Shown: positions 10,127-22,689, counted from the first letter of the stretch. The stretch: 64,000 nt of DNA from Trichosporon coremiiforme (GCA_039545355.1 BCJJ01000021.1:1-64000); one strand, 5' to 3'. The notes: generated from the letters alone by a model not told the origin. Program-made: numbers and translations.

Positions 10127-11004
10127 TCACGCCGCTTCAACTCCGCCTGCACCCGCGAACGCGGTTCCGTCGTTGTCGCCGTTCTCGGGATCCGGGTCGG
10201 CCTCGAACGGCCCCTCACCCTCGTAATTGACGTAAGTTCGGAACGTAGTCGCGAGCCCGCACGAGTGTCCGGGACGGAATCGCACCATGTGCCCACTCAG
10301 AACGTCTTGCACTGTGTCCCGGATCTTCCAGCCTGTGCACGCGATGATCCTCGTGTCAGGCGTGCTGAGGGCGCGCGCGGTAGCAGCCGTCTTCGAGAAA
10401 CACTCGCTGTTGATGTACGGCGGGTCAAGGAGGATGACTGCAGCCTGGACATTCTTGATCTGCGCGGGCGACATGTTGCCAACGTTGTTTGGACGCGCAT
10501 AGTCGTACGCTCGGAAGTCGGGGAAGACGGCGAAGCGCGAATCGTACTCGAGGAGGAGCAAGCGGTTAGTGACGCCCATTTTCTTCCGTCAGCTAGACCC
10601 CCTCACCTCTGACATACCTTGAGCGTGAGGAAGACGCTGGGGCTGGAGATGAGCACGATTGCGCCGCCATTAGCCTGACGAACACACTCGTCCGCCAAAG
10701 TGCGTGCGGTAGCCTCGTCGTTCCAGAACTGGCTCATGCCCCACTGTTCCGGAAACACCTGCATGGAGAGGGCGCTGTCTGCCTTCTCCTTTCGCCCGGC
10801 CGCCTGCTCGCCGGCTTCCCGGGCGAGCTCGTCGGCAGCCATGTATGCCGCAGCCATCTCTTCAAGTACCTGGCTTTCGGTCATGAACTCGGCCACGGCG
10901 TTCAGAGCATCCGCGCCGAGGGAGATCTCAGGTGAGGTGCTGAGCGTGGGCTGAGAAGCTGGAGGGCGGCGGATGGCCGAGGAGGGGATCGCGGTGGCGA
11001 GCAT
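10127..11004 (-). CDS. EFM5: protein-lysine N-methyltransferase Efm5-like (eEF1A)
   Basis: Two exons (11004-10618 and 10582-10127, joined across a 35-nt intron) give 280 residues. The order is an Asp/Glu-Ala-rich N-terminal helix, QFWNDEATARTLADE, IVLISSPSVFLTLK (SAM-binding strand), LLLEYDSRFAVF, and the catalytic-type motif DPPYIN with a downstream CTGWK. This matches the N6-adenine-methyltransferase-like fold of yeast Efm5 and human EEF1AKMT1, which trimethylate a lysine of elongation factor eEF1A in the cytosol. The N-terminal extension carries an extra 40 or so low-complexity residues compared with yeast. I chose the ATG at 11004 because the open frame further upstream has no ATG. It is a conserved housekeeping gene in an otherwise accessory region. 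Confidence 0.88.
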
Positions 11005-12609
11005 TGCGGATGCGGATGGGAGCAGGCGGGACTGGCGTCGTTGGGGCAAAAGTGGCGGCGGGGGGCAGCACGGGCATCAAATGGGCTGGAGGGGTGTGTT
11101 GAGGACAAGGAGAAGGCATCATCGCGACGTTTTATAGCACGGTCAAACGGCGGCCGCAGTGTGAAACTGCCTCTCCTTGAGGAATTTTCATCCCCGCAGC
11201 ATTGGCTCGAAGTCGTAAAGGGGCACGGGGCTGCGCTTCGAAGCTCGAGTCTAGGCTCGGCGTTCCGTTGGACGCCGCAGCCCTATTTTTGTCGTCCCTC
11301 GGTACCTTTGACCTTCTTCGGCGTCGTGCTGACGACGGAGTAGCGGGACCCTGAAACCAGGGACGGAGTAACGACGATTGCCGCAGAAAAGTCTTGGCAC
11401 GGATGCTGGCCGCCAGAGGTGAACACCATCGACAGGGAGCGCGTGGTCTTGGCCCGATCGAGCACATGCTCAGAAAGAACGAGATCTTGGGGTAAGCTCA
11501 ACGCTAGTGGTAGCTCTGTGATTGACGTTCGTCTCGTTTGCCAGGTAGGGAAAGAACGGGAAGGTTTGAAATTTGCCGAGATTGCGGAAAATGACCGCGC
11601 TTTGGTTCAACAACTCGCTGCGGGCGATGGGGGGCGTGGAGCAGAGACCATTGTGCAGTCGCTGTGCGACAATGTGCAGCAGTATTAACGATAACAGCGA
11701 CTGGCACCGATCAAACAGCATGGAAGTGTGCCGGAGGGCGTATGCGAGCTCCAGTCGTCTGAACATGGTCGCGGGTAGAGGGTCACCGGTATTAGGGTCG
11801 AAACGTAAGATCGCCGTCGGACTGGGGGCCGTCTCTGCTGTTGCGGGACAGCCAGTCATTTTGAAAACGCTGGGGTTAAACTTGTGCACGCATGAAAGAC
11901 GATGGAGTGTGCAACATTGCACCTTGAGCTGGCGATAGCTGAAGAGAGAGCCATGTGGTCGGGTGCGCCCGCGATTTTGCTTCCGGATCGGTCCAGTCAA
12001 CTACGTCAACATCCACGACGCGTCGAGGTCTTCCTCTGTTCCCTCCTCATCCAACTCGTGTGACCAAGTCTTCCCTCCTCTTTCACCTCAAATTGACCCC
12101 ATACGAGCCATGCCCGCGCCCGTCTAGAAATTGTTCTCGGAGCTCTTGTCATGGGGTGGGCTCAACGACCTGGGGTCCACGACGACCTCCCTCGGTGGCT
12201 AGGGCTCCTCGGTGAAGCCCATGATCTTTGAGGATTAAGCCAGCTTCGGAGTTAACGTATGGATGGCAGAGATGGGGGTTGTTGATGGGAACAAGTTGTG
12301 AGGACCGAGTGGACGGCGTCCATGTATTGGATCAACGGACAGAGTGGACATGCGCCGTGGTCAGCAGACTTGGCCGGTTACAGCGCATGCGTCAGGAGAG
12401 GCAATGAGCACAGATGTACGGCGATGGCCATACCTTGTTGCTCATGCGATGCACGGCCGCTGAATATCTGTACTGACGCCGTCATTGTGATCCAGAGTGT
12501 ACAATGGGACAATGATGGCCATGCGCGTGCGCGAGCGCCCATCACAGCATTCCAATAGATGCGCAAAGCTCTGCATCTCTCTCACTCTTGCTCACTCCAT
12601 CAGCCCATC
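11005..12609. other. intergenic, no convincing gene
   Basis: About 1.6 kb. The longest frame is 11470-12000 on the minus strand. Its part from an ATG at 11859 (FDPNTGDPLPATMFRRLEL and LRHTSMLFDRCQSLLSL) looks mildly protein-like, but it has no domain I recognise. I treat it as an orphan frame. Confidence 0.4.
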
Positions 12610-13503
12610 ATGGTCACCATCAACCATTGGTGCTTCCTGCACATCGTCGACGAAATATTCGACAACGCCCCGCCTACCTCGCTCGTTGTCATGGCCAGGA
12701 CGTGTCACGAGTGGCGGGAACGTGCCCTAAGCAAGTTTTACCACATCCACGACCTCCAGATTGAGGAAACTGCCGGTGATGTTAGGGCCAAATTCTGGTT
12801 CCCCGTACATGAGCCTGATGGAGTTGAATATGAAAGGGCAATCCTCACCAAGGCTGAGCTCGGTCTGCTCGCCGGCTGTAAGATTCTGGACGTCAACGAG
12901 GACCCCTCGGGCCGCAACATCCAGCGCCTCCCTAACCTCGACACGGTGCGGTACCACTTCGATGTGGGAACTCACACGGCAATTCCAGGCCGCCAGATTG
13001 TGTGTGAGGGCCACATCTACCCAATCAAAGAGCCCAACCCTTCGGTCAAGCGTCTGGTTCTCTACAGCGGGCCGCCTAACGATTACTTCTACTCGAACAC
13101 CTATCCCGACTTGTCCGGCCTTACTTCCTTGGAGGAACTGGTTCTCATCTTTGAGGAGGTCCCCTCTTGCTTGGAGGACTACGACTACAGCGATTTTGAG
13201 TGGGACAGTGATGACGACGGTCTGGAGCCCGATCTCGAGTGTCCTTTCTGGCTACTTAGCACTGTTGAGGACGTCATCAGCGCCGGCCTGGTGCAGGGAG
13301 CCAGGGTCGTGCTGGCGGGCACCGAGCTGTGGACCCCCCAGGCTTTTGGCGCACTTAAGAGGGGCTTGAAGCGCACGTATGGGGTTGATTTGGCCTCGTC
13401 CGATGACCCTATCTCGTTGATGACTGTCCAGGAATACCGGGAGCAGGTCGGTGAGAAGGAGTGGGCGGTCGAGACCGATTTCTGTGACAATTTCACTCCG
13501 TAG
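12610..13503 (+). CDS. F-box-like protein, lineage-specific family
   Basis: An intronless 297-residue frame. The N-terminus (HIVDEIFDNAPPTSLVVMAR, then TCHEWRERA) has the spacing of a degenerate F-box, the Skp1-binding helix bundle of SCF ubiquitin ligases. The rest has leucine-rich-repeat-like patterning (NLDTVRYHF, VKRLVLYSGPP, LTSLEELVLIFEE), an acidic patch of Asp/Glu near residue 200, and a conserved tail (TVQEYREQVGEKEWAVET). Many basidiomycete yeasts carry expanded families of such proteins near chromosome ends. A ruined paralogue lies 0.8 kb downstream. The F-box call is by pattern and not certain. Substrate and partner unknown. Confidence 0.7.
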   Translation: MVTINHWCFLHIVDEIFDNAPPTSLVVMARTCHEWRERALSKFYHIHDLQIEETAGDVRAKFWFPVHEPDGVEYERAILTKAELGLLAGCKILDVNEDPSGRNIQRLPNLDTVRYHFDVGTHTAIPGRQIVCEGHIYPIKEPNPSVKRLVLYSGPPNDYFYSNTYPDLSGLTSLEELVLIFEEVPSCLEDYDYSDFEWDSDDDGLEPDLECPFWLLSTVEDVISAGLVQGARVVLAGTELWTPQAFGALKRGLKRTYGVDLASSDDPISLMTVQEYREQVGEKEWAVETDFCDNFTP

Positions 13504-14268
13504 GTGCGCAACGTAGCTATAGATTCATAGAAATAGAGTATGACATGCTGGTCGTGTTGTTGCACTGTCCACGAAGCGGCCATCTGTGACGTGGAGGCAC
13601 CAACGACACTCCAGGAAAGAATTCCACAGCGTCAAGCACCATCATGGACACTCTGGTCGGCCCCCTCCCCCTCGACTGACTCGTGGAACACCCCCGACGC
13701 GGCGATGTACAGCCTGTACAGCGCCGAACTTCGACTTTGGCAGGGTCCTATTGGGCACCGCGTTCGGACCTCCGGAAAGGTCCACCACTGAGCGAGACGG
13801 AGTACTGCGCCAAAGTCGGAGAGAGTGAGTGGAACATCCAGTCCAATGTGCCCTTCCCGGCGCAGTGCGAGTGCTTCTCCAAGAGCCTTACACTGCTCCG
13901 GAATCACCTGCGTGCCCAAGAGAGCTGAATTAGGTTCGACTTGTCTCGCATGTCAATAGAGGTGGGGTCCAGAACGTAGCACTGTAGGAGGGTGGTCCGC
14001 CATAGGAGTGCCAGCTGTGAAAGTGTCATCCGTAGGAGCGGCATCAGTAGAAGTGTTAGTCGAGACAGTAGCAATGCATCTCATATCAGCTCAGTACGAC
14101 TTTCTTGCTATGCCGAGCATGGATGGACGGAGTGAAGCTGGATCCATCAACGCCCCCCAGGGGCGGGAGATCGTCAGTGCCACGCATGCGGTATTGGCTG
14201 AGGGCAACAATAACACCTAACCTCTTGACATCCCTCTTACCTCAACCCTCCTCTCATTGTTAACGAAC
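13504..14268. other. intergenic between tandem F-box-like copies
   Basis: No gene recognised. The stretch 13984-14075 has loosely repeated GTAGGAG/GTAGAAG phrases. Short frames at 13540-13928 on both strands show no domain. Confidence 0.4.
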
Positions 14269-14876
14269 ATGATGATCGACTTCGACTTCTTCCCTCACAT
14301 CCTCGACCTCATCTTCGAGTCCGTTTCCCTGGACACGCTGTACGTCATGAGCCGTGTCTTGTCCGCCCGGAGAAAGGGGGGTGGCAAGCCAGTTCGAGCA
14401 CCTGGACGATTTCTACGTACATCCATTGGAGAAGCACAACTTCAGATTCTCCTGTCCGTTGCCCAAACGCTACCCCGAAGAGCCAGACGGCATTGATACG
14501 GGCGAGTTGCAGCTCTTCCAGTATTGTCGGATCCTTGACATCTATTCTCCGACACAATGCTGTCGACCCGGAAGTGCCCGTCACCCTGGTCGGGTCGGAA
14601 CTTCTGGCCGCGTCCTTCTTTGTCCCCTTTACGTTTCGATGAGGCATGCTCATGAGAGACGGCGTTCCGGTGCCCAATATTGCCCTCACGAGCATGCAGG
14701 CGTACAGACAGAAGGTGGGAGAAAAGGAGTTTGCGATCGAGACTGGCTCGTTCCGCCCGGTCGGTGACGGGGGAGGCGAGTTGAGGGTTTATGAGGCAAA
14801 GCTGGAGCCCAATTGCCACTTCCTTACGCATCGCTACTCAGCCAAGCACCAGAAGCGCCCTCAGCATCTCCAATAG
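14269..14876 (+). pseudogene. decayed tandem copy of the F-box-like gene
   Basis: It begins like its neighbour at 12610 (ATG, then FFPHILDLIFESVSLDTLYV, compare HIVDEIFDNAPPTSLVV). It must change frame after about 40 codons to read FEHLDDFYVHPLEKHNF, then again to reach the tail SMQAYRQKVGEKEFAIETG. That tail aligns closely with TVQEYREQVGEKEWAVETD of the intact copy. The middle is shorter by well over 200 bp, so the leucine-rich part is largely deleted. Two or more frame changes without splice signals make this a pseudogene. The ending at the TAG 14874-14876 lies about 30 codons past the conserved tail. Confidence 0.75.
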
Positions 14877-16811
14877 AGACTCTCGGTCGTTAAATAACCC
14901 AGGGATGGAAGGATTCTATGCATCACCGTCTGCAAACTGCCAGCTCTTGTAGCCTCGAGCCTGTTAAAGCAATGCCAAGGCGGAGGCGCCCTCAGCACTG
15001 AGCCGTTGGCACACCACAGGGGCGCGCTGTGTGCTAGCAGCTGGTTCCGGATATTACTGCCCCTCTTTGCTGGGTGGCACCTCGTCAGCAGCTCGGCATG
15101 CTGTTGAATCCGTGTGAAAGCTCGTTATCTCACAAACCACAAAGTCTGACTTGGAGAGGAGAAGGGAGGATCTTGTAGAAGTGGGGCGCTGTTGAAAGGA
15201 GGAGGGTGTTATGTTGTCACTAAGTGGAGGCCAGACACGCCAGCAGCCGGACAAAGCGACATGCAAGCATGTGCATTAGCAGCCCAACAAAAGATTGCTG
15301 AGCGGAGCCGCTAGCAGCAGCGGCGAGCTAATACGCACTTGCGGACCCACAGGTGAGCTGATAGTAGAGGTCAACGGCACTAAAGTATCTTGGCTCATCA
15401 CCATCCACCGCACACCACTCCACCATACTCAAACATCGCTCTTCCACCGACCCCTGCCGACTTGAAAGGAAACTGCGGACGACTTTTGATGGCTGAGTGT
15501 TACTGAGGAGTGTCAACGGCAATCTCATGCACACCACTGATTCCAGCAAGAAGGTGCCGACGTGCCGATGTGCCGAACAACTCGTCAGTAAGTGACGGGT
15601 CACACTGGTCACCGCTTATGGATCCGGAAGCTGTGGCCCGAGCGCTCACCCGGCGGCCGCAAGACACCACGGTCACCAGTCACCACGGTCACTAGTCACC
15701 ACGCCGCCCAGTGCGCTCGCTCGCCGTCGGGCACATCACATGCAGGCGCGCTCATTGTGCGGCAACCAAATCGCTTCTCGATCGCGGCCTCGCACACAGG
15801 TCGCTCCGCTCCGCACAGGCAGCGATAACCACGTGCGGAAAGTGCACGGGCACGTGACCTGACTTGTTCACGGCGCCCGACGTACCGGGGGCCGGAAATA
15901 ACCCCCCTCGGATTCTCGGAGGAGGCCGAGGGGTCCGAGCAAAGTTCCAGATGCCGGGCCGTGCTGCTCATGTGTTTCACCGTACACTCGTTGTCCGTCG
16001 TGGCGACCGACGGGGAAGTGTTAGGAACTGGAGACTCTGGATGTCGACGATGGAGGGTGGCGGTGTGGTGGAAAGGATTGCTTGTTTGGGTGGTGGTAGC
16101 TTCAAACCCGAGAGGAGGCTTGAGTGGATGAAACGGCAGGGTGCTCAAGCAATTGCCGGACGGGATGCCGGGGATGCCGGATCGGAGCAGCTACCCTGTC
16201 GTGGCGTTCGGGCGGCGGCTTTGGGATTCGTCGTGAGCAGGCGAGACGAGCGAAGACGAGTGAAGACGAGCGAGACGCGCGCGCGTTACCCTTGAAGAGA
16301 TTACGATGCATTCAGCGGGTTCTGCAGATCGACCCAGCCGCAGACGCCAGAAGCCCCAGGCCCAGCTCGACGTCCCACGGCCCACAATGGGTCCAGCACC
16401 AACTTCGAAAGCTGGCAGTGCCAAGCCCACCTGTCTGCACCTGGACGTACCTGGGTCACACGCCCTGCATCGCAGAGTTGTCCAATGACGGACAGCATCG
16501 ACCTCGGCCACCTGGGCTCCCCCGCACTCCCATCGCCGAGGGCCAGCACCGTTCCTTGAACTCTGGCTCCTGATCGTATTCGACAACTCCAAGCCGGGCG
16601 CCGAACAAGCCGTTATATATGCACGCACCTCGCCGTCGAGCACGCGCCGCCTGCTTCTTCGCCAGCACCACATCTCACTCTTCGCTTCAACACTCAGCAT
16701 TGCATTCATCTCCATCTCCATCGTTCACCTCAATCTTCATTTAAGCCGGCGCGCCCACCTTCCACACACTCGTTTACATTCCATTGGCCGACCGGCATCC
16801 CCGACACAAAC
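14877..16811. other. intergenic, promoter side of the DHA1 transporter
   Basis: About 1.9 kb without a supported gene. It contains the 16-bp tandem repeat at 15665 and a TATATAT at 16614-16620, about 195 nt upstream of the transporter ATG, which is the likely core promoter with a long leader. Confidence 0.45.
15665..15703. repeat. 16-bp tandem repeat, 2.4 copies
   Basis: Units CACCACGGTCACCAGT and CACCACGGTCACTAGT, then a partial CACCACG. The second unit differs by one base. Confidence 0.9.
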
Positions 16812-18829
16812 ATGTCAGAGAGCAAGCGCGACCTGAACGCGAGCTCGCTCACTGTCGCCGACGGGGCTGACCACACCCTCCGCCGCAAACCGTGGCTGCG
16901 CAAGACCACCCCCTGGGCCGACATTGTCGGACACCAGTACAAAGGAAGCGGCACCGAGGTCGACCCGTACGTCATAACATGGCTGCCGGGCGACCCGGAA
17001 AACCCGATGAACTTTGGGAACGGGTACAAGTGGGGAATGACTATGCTTGGTACGTTCGCCGCTGCCGAGCGCCGCCGATAGGTAGTGCGGGACAGCGTCT
17101 ACCGCTGTGAATGAGATCCAAGCTGACCTGCAGCGGCCACGGGCACCCTCGCAGTGACGATGGGCTCCTCGATGCTGTCGGCCGCGATCAAGTCGATCCG
17201 GATGGACTTCCCCGGGCACAATTCCATGCTCTACATCATGATCACCGGCATCTACGTTCTCGGATTCGTCGTCGGTCCTTTGTTGTGGGCGCCAATGAGT
17301 GAGATCTTTGGCCGCCGCCTCCTCTTCGTCATCACGTATATCCCCTTCACGGCCTTCAACGCGGCGTGCTGCGGCGCGCAGGATATCAACACGCTTCTTG
17401 TTTTGCGATTCTTTGCCGGCACTTTCGGCTCGAGCACCATGACAAACTCGGGCGGCACTATTGCAGACATGTTCAGCCCCGCGCAGCGTGGTGCCGCCAT
17501 GGGCATCTTCGCCATGGTAAGTTGGAACCTAGAGTTATGCTTTGCGCTAGCAGAGTCGGACTCCAAACTTTGCGCAGCGCTAGCGCTGACAGCCAGATGC
17601 CCATGCTCGGTCCCGCCATCGGTCCCGTCGGCGGCGGCTTCCTCTCCGACGCCGAGGGGTGGAAGTGGGTCGCTGGTCTGATCTCCATCTTCTCCGGCGT
17701 CCTCACCACGGTGGGCACGCTCTTCCTGCCCGAGACGTACGAGCCGGTCCTGCTGCGCCAGCGCGCCAAGCGCCTGCAGAAGAACACGGGCAAGGTGTAC
17801 CGGTACGAGCAAGATGTCAAGAAGGAGTTCGACGCGCGCAGGATGTTCCGCGAGCAGCTCAAGGTGCCCTACAAGCTCCTCTTCACTGAGCCCATTGTCG
17901 CCATTGCCTCTCTTTATCTGGCGGTAGTGTACGCCATCATGTACATGGAGTTCACGGCGTTCCCGATCATCTTCCAGCAGTACCGCGGCTGGAGCTCTGG
18001 TGTGTCCGCCCTCGCGTTCATTGGTATCACGCTCGGATCCTTCTTCGGCCTCGTCTTCCTTGGCGTCTACATCAACCCCCGCTACGCCAAGGCGCACGAG
18101 GAGAAGGGATACCTGCCGCCCGAGGCGCGTCTCCCCGCCGCGACTGTGGGCTCCATCCTGCTGCCAGTCGGTCTCTTTATCTTCGCATGGACCTGCGTCC
18201 CTGTCCGTATCCACTGGATCGGCGCCATCAGCTCCACGATCCCAATCGGCGCCGGAATCGTCCTGCTCATGCTCGGCGTTTCAGTGTATCTCGTCGACAC
18301 GTACCTCCTCCTCAGTGCGTCCGTCATGGCGGCCACCACAGTGACGCGCTCCATTCTCGGCGTCGTCTTCCCCCTCTTCACAGTCGACATGTACACAGCC
18401 ATGGGCCCGAACTGGGCGGGAACATTCGTCGCCCTCCTCGCGTGCCTGTTCATCCCCTGCCCGATCCTCATGTACATCTACGGCCGCCGGATCAGGCGGT
18501 GGACGAAGCCCGGTCGCGAGGCGGACGACCTCGGCCGCGCGATCGCGGCCAAGCATCAGGCGGAACGTGCCCGTGCAGCGGCGGACGGGGAGCATCTGCC
18601 GAAGGACAGTGAGGCTGAGCTGGACAAGAGGAGCGAACCGGAATTCTTCACCCCCGAAGACGTGACCAAGGATCGCGCGGCGCAAGCTGCGCTCGAGGAG
18701 AGATCCATCGGGGACGAGCCCGACACGCCCAAGGTCGGCGGGATGAGCGCGTCCAGCTCCACGACAGCGTTTACGCAGCCGCAGGAGGGGAGGAAGGTCT
18801 CGGCCATCCCGACGCTCGACAGGCAGTAA
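16812..18829 (+). CDS. MFS transporter, DHA1 drug/polyamine:H+ antiporter family
   Basis: Three exons (16812-17049, 17134-17516, 17597-18829) give 617 residues. The family signature DPENPMNFGNGYKW precedes the first helix, as in Tpo1/Flu1-type exporters. The loop after helix 2 carries the MFS motif (APMSEIFGRRLLF). The antiporter motif on helix 5 is read as PMLGPAIGPVGGGFL. The long central loop (ETYEPVLLRQRAKRLQKNTG) and RIRRWTKPGREADD tail are typical. A 110-residue charged, Ser-rich C-terminal tail extends beyond the usual end and may be a regulatory cytosolic tail. Members expel drugs, polyamines or weak acids across the plasma membrane; the substrate here is unknown. An upstream TATATAT and long leader suggest regulated expression. 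Confidence 0.92.
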
Positions 18830-21165
18830 TCTAGAGGGCCGATTTGTTCATACTGAGAGTTTTATAATAGATCCCACTCGCATTCTTGATCCCCGCCGCA
18901 GACTGGCGGGGTTATAGCATTACCAACCACATACCACCATACCTAGACGCCTGAGGGCTTATAGCTTATCGCTCCTTGTACCATTCCATGCAACGGACTT
19001 CCAGCGCACTTGGAGTAAGAGGCAGATTTCTGTTTCCTGGTCCCACTCGAGATCTGAAGCTGGCAGGTGGACAGGAGATACCGGAATGGTGAGCTCGAGC
19101 GGACCCGATGTGGGGTCCGGCGGGTCTTGGCGTGCCGTCAGAAAGTTGGCCACTGCAGTCTTGGCACTGATGCCGTCTAATCTTATCGCTATCGCTAGTG
19201 CCTGATCCTGGATACGCCGGGCATACGTCGTCGCATAGCGGACGCGGAGCAGTTGGACGCCGCCGCGGTGCTCCATCGGGCGTAAGGGAGAGGGGTTCTA
19301 TTCTGGGCGCTGCGGTCCGGGCTGGAATGCTCAGGGCCCCCACTGTTGCAAGCGGCTGGCGGGGTAGTATTTATAGCCATGGGTCGAAAGCGGATCGTAG
19401 CTGATACGCATGCGTACAAGTCTCCCTGCAGAAAGGAGACTCTCGACACCGACAAGGGTAGAGGCAATGGACACTGGCGGACGTTTCTCGCTCAGCAGGC
19501 AGGCTCGATGGCACGCCAGGAGGCTGCGGCGGTACTTACTGCCTTCTCTGCTGTGCAACGGAAACGCACGCAGTATCCGCAGTATCCCCTCTTGTAAAGC
19601 GAACGGTCAGACTAATAACAACCGAGTCGGGTTCAACCAAAAATAGCCAAGCGGCGAACTGGTGGATGTCTGCCGCGGCTCCCGAGTAAGTCCCCCCGAG
19701 GCTATCTTATCGCTATCGTTATCATGAGGATGTTTTCAAGTCAGGTCGGAATGCACTGGGCCTACGTCGCTCTGGTGGGATCGGCGCTGGGGTGCTCCAA
19801 CCAACTGCCTCGAAGGCGTGGTTGCTCTTCCGGCATGCTGAGCATGTCGGGCGCTGGGAGATCAGACAGTGAGAATGCGCAGGCGGACGGGTTTTGCACG
19901 TGTGGCTGAAGCCAATCCGGTCAGCTGTTGCTGATCTCCCAGATGTGATGAACAACACCGGACGGCGGCGAATGAGACGTCATAGCATTGAATGCAGTGT
20001 CAACATTCGACATGCCTGGCCTGGGTTCGATACCCCTGGTCCCCGGGCTCTGATGCCTGCCCGTCTCCGACGCCGCACCTGTGTGCACAGGCCGTTCCCC
20101 GTCGTTCTCCCTGGTGGGTCTCGGCCCCGTCCTCTGAATCCAGTGCCCCACCCTCTGCGTTAGTCCACAAAAGACTCATGGTACTCGCGTGGACGCCAGA
20201 TCTCACTCGGATCCGAACTGAGCCGACCCCGCTAGCCGCAACTCGAATGAACTGGTGAAACAAAGTTGGGGCAGAGTGCAGCACATCGTGACACCCGCCG
20301 ACTCGAGACTTGAAGAAGCTTCCAACGTCCAGCATCCACTGACCGCAGACCGTTGAAGATGAAGATGGCGAGCAGCGCTGCTTCGATCCATCACAACAGC
20401 TTGAACGAGCTTGGAACTTTGATCCGCATCGTTTGCAAGATCTGAGCTAGGGGTGTTGGAATCATCAAGCATGTCCCTGCCAAGCACTGAGCAGCCGCGT
20501 GACATTGAAACATATCAGATACAGTGGCGAGGTCAGGCTCATCAGCGCTGCTGTGGCGGTCTCAATCGGAAGGGTCTGCGGAACGCACTTGAACTCGCGC
20601 TTGCCCACCACTGCACCGAAACCGAGCGGTCCAAGCGAGCATCACCGGAAAGCAGGCAAGCCCACACTCTGCCGTCCTGCGACATGGCTGCGTCCGATGA
20701 GCTTGGATCACCTGGGTCCGGCGGGTCCGACATTCTGCTCGCCTGCTCCCCCAGCCCTGGCACCATGTCCGGACTCGCGGACCCAGAACCCTCCGGGTTT
20801 CGCCTTATCTGGAACGGTCTGGCTGCGTTTCCGGCCGTTTGGCGTTAGCCTCGAGGCAGTAAGGCAGAGATGACGAGGGGTCTGAGCGGCCCAGTCACGG
20901 AGCACTCCAGAGACAGGTGACCTACCGACGTGAGGCTGCGCGCACGGCCGCCCACCGGTGGCTGCCTGGACTTCTCGCGCAGTTTTTGTTCGAGTTGGCC
21001 GGCTCACGGCGCTTCTGGCGTCTGGTGTGACAAGTGGACTTGTCTCCCACGAGACGCGGTTGACTCAGCTGACCGCCTGCTCCTGTGCTCCCTCGACTCA
21101 TAAGCCCCACTCACATCTGTGTGCTCTGCTTGTTTGCCGCTCTCCTCTCCTTTCGCTTCACTACC
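18830..21165. other. intergenic with promoter-like repeat modules
   Basis: About 2.3 kb. No gene is supported. It holds the repeat module at 19182-19376 and a second CTTATCGCTATCG motif at 19706. A T-arm-like phrase (GGGTTCGATACCCC near 20035) has no matching tRNA body. Confidence 0.45.
19182..19376. repeat. diverged repeat module, copy A
   Basis: Shares four collinear blocks with 22690-22864: CTTATCGCTATCGCT, a GCCGG(G)CATACG block, GGAATGCTCAGGGC and TATTTATAG. Spacing differs by about 20 bp. The order TTATC (GATA-type) site to TATA-like element suggests a duplicated promoter of which only the core elements survive. Confidence 0.7.
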
Positions 21166-22555
21166 ATGAGGGCCTCACAACTCCAGCGCGTGCTGCTGTA
21201 CGCTCTCCTCCTCCCGCTGGCACTCCTGACGTGCATCTGGTACCTGCTCGAGGTCATTGGAATGTGTGCGTATCTCCCTGGGCCCGCTAACAATAGTCGA
21301 CTTGAGCACGGCGGTCGCGCTTGCGGACTCGGGGCTGGGTCCGATCGGTTTCAGCGGCGGCTCCGTCGAAGTCCCGCTGAACAGCGTCGTCCCGATGAAC
21401 AGCCTCGGCTTGTACACCTCGACTGTGATCACGAGCTACGGCCCGCGCACAAGCTGGGGCGACTACCTCGATGAGACCTCGCGCAAGGTGTACACTTACG
21501 TCCCGACTGAGACCCTGACGCGGACGAGGTTCAACGGCGATATCGACTTCTACACGTACGACGGCCTCTCAACCTACTACACCCCAACCACGGTCACGCG
21601 CTACGGATATCAGACGATCACGGACTGGTACACGACCACGAGCAGGGGATACCGGTGGGATAAGCGTACGCAGCCCACCGCCGCGTCACAGGAGCCTAGC
21701 ACGTCGCGTTCCGACGACGTGCTAGCCCCTACGCCGACGCCCATTCCGGCCCCGCCCGCCGCCGCGCCCATCGAGAAGCGCGCTGAACCCAGGCACGAGC
21801 GTCACGAGCTCGTGAAGCGTCGCCGCGGCGGCGGTGGCGGCGTCGACGTCTCGAGCGATGATGCAGAGCATGCGTTCCTGTCCTACATCCCAAACTTCCT
21901 CGGTCTGTTCTGGTCCTTCGCAGTGACCGTGTGGCTCCTCATTCTGCCGTGCATGAGCACGGCGAGCGCACCCCGCTCCCTCGCGTCTATGACCAAGGCT
22001 CTGCTCTGGTTTTGGACCATCGGCTTCGTGTCCTCGCTCTACACCTCAATCGTGATCGGCGTCGCGACCGGGCGCGGCGCGTACGTCTGGGGTCTGTGGG
22101 TGTGCATCCTCGTCTTTGCGTGGGTGTTGACGGTGGCGCTGTTCGCGACGTGGCTCTGGCTCCGGCAGTGGGGCAAGGAGCACGCGAAAGGGCAACTCTA
22201 CCGCTCCATCGAGAGCATTGAGGAGGACGCCGGGGCGCAAGTTGACCCGAGCAATATCGGCGCCAAGGTCGAGGAACCCGCCCAGCCCCCGCAGCTCCCG
22301 TACGGCGCTTACCCCGGCGCGTACCCCACCCCGCCCCCGCCTGGAACCGACTCGACGCAGTCGTACAATCAGCCGCAGCCGCAGACGCAGCCATACGCCC
22401 AGCCCGGGTCCCCGCCCCCCGCCGCTCCCGCTGGATACGTGTATGCGCTCGTCCCCGCCCCGAACGGCCTGCAAAGCCCCAGCCCCCCGCCCAACTCCTA
22501 CCCTGCAAACATGTACCAGCCGCAGCCAGTGCAGGCACAGCCGGTCCACCAGTGA
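21166..22555 (+). CDS. multi-pass membrane protein with Pro/Gln-rich tail, unknown family
   Basis: Two exons (21166-21265, 21297-22555; intron 31 nt) give 452 residues. Exon 1 encodes one hydrophobic segment (VLLYALLLPLALLTCIWYLL), an N-terminal anchor or signal. An extracellular-type domain rich in Thr/Tyr follows (TRTRFNGDIDFYTYDGLSTY), then a Pro-rich linker with Lys-Arg pairs that could be Kex2 sites. Next are three clustered membrane helices (near FLGLFWSFAVTVWLLILP, KALLWFWTIGFVSSL and YVWGLWVCILVFAWVL). A cytosolic tail of about 130 residues is rich in Pro, Gln, Tyr and Ala and ends MYQPQPVQAQPVHQ. The architecture vaguely recalls pH-sensor or SUR7-like surface proteins, but I cannot name a family. 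Relics of two paralogues lie at 23757 and 29359, so this is a local gene family. Confidence 0.78.
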
Positions 22556-22689
22556 TGAATACACCGATGACGTTTGCTATAATTTGGGCCGGAGTTTCGA
22601 CGGGGCTCTAATGGGGTTTCGATAGGTAGGTAGATTATAATATGGATCTGGACGGTGCAAGGTGATCGGTCCCGCGGTCGAGCGGCTGC

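Noticed and set aside
20020..20060. possible tRNA (GGGTTCGATACCCC T-arm-like)
   Set aside because: No acceptor stem, D arm or anticodon arm can be paired around it.
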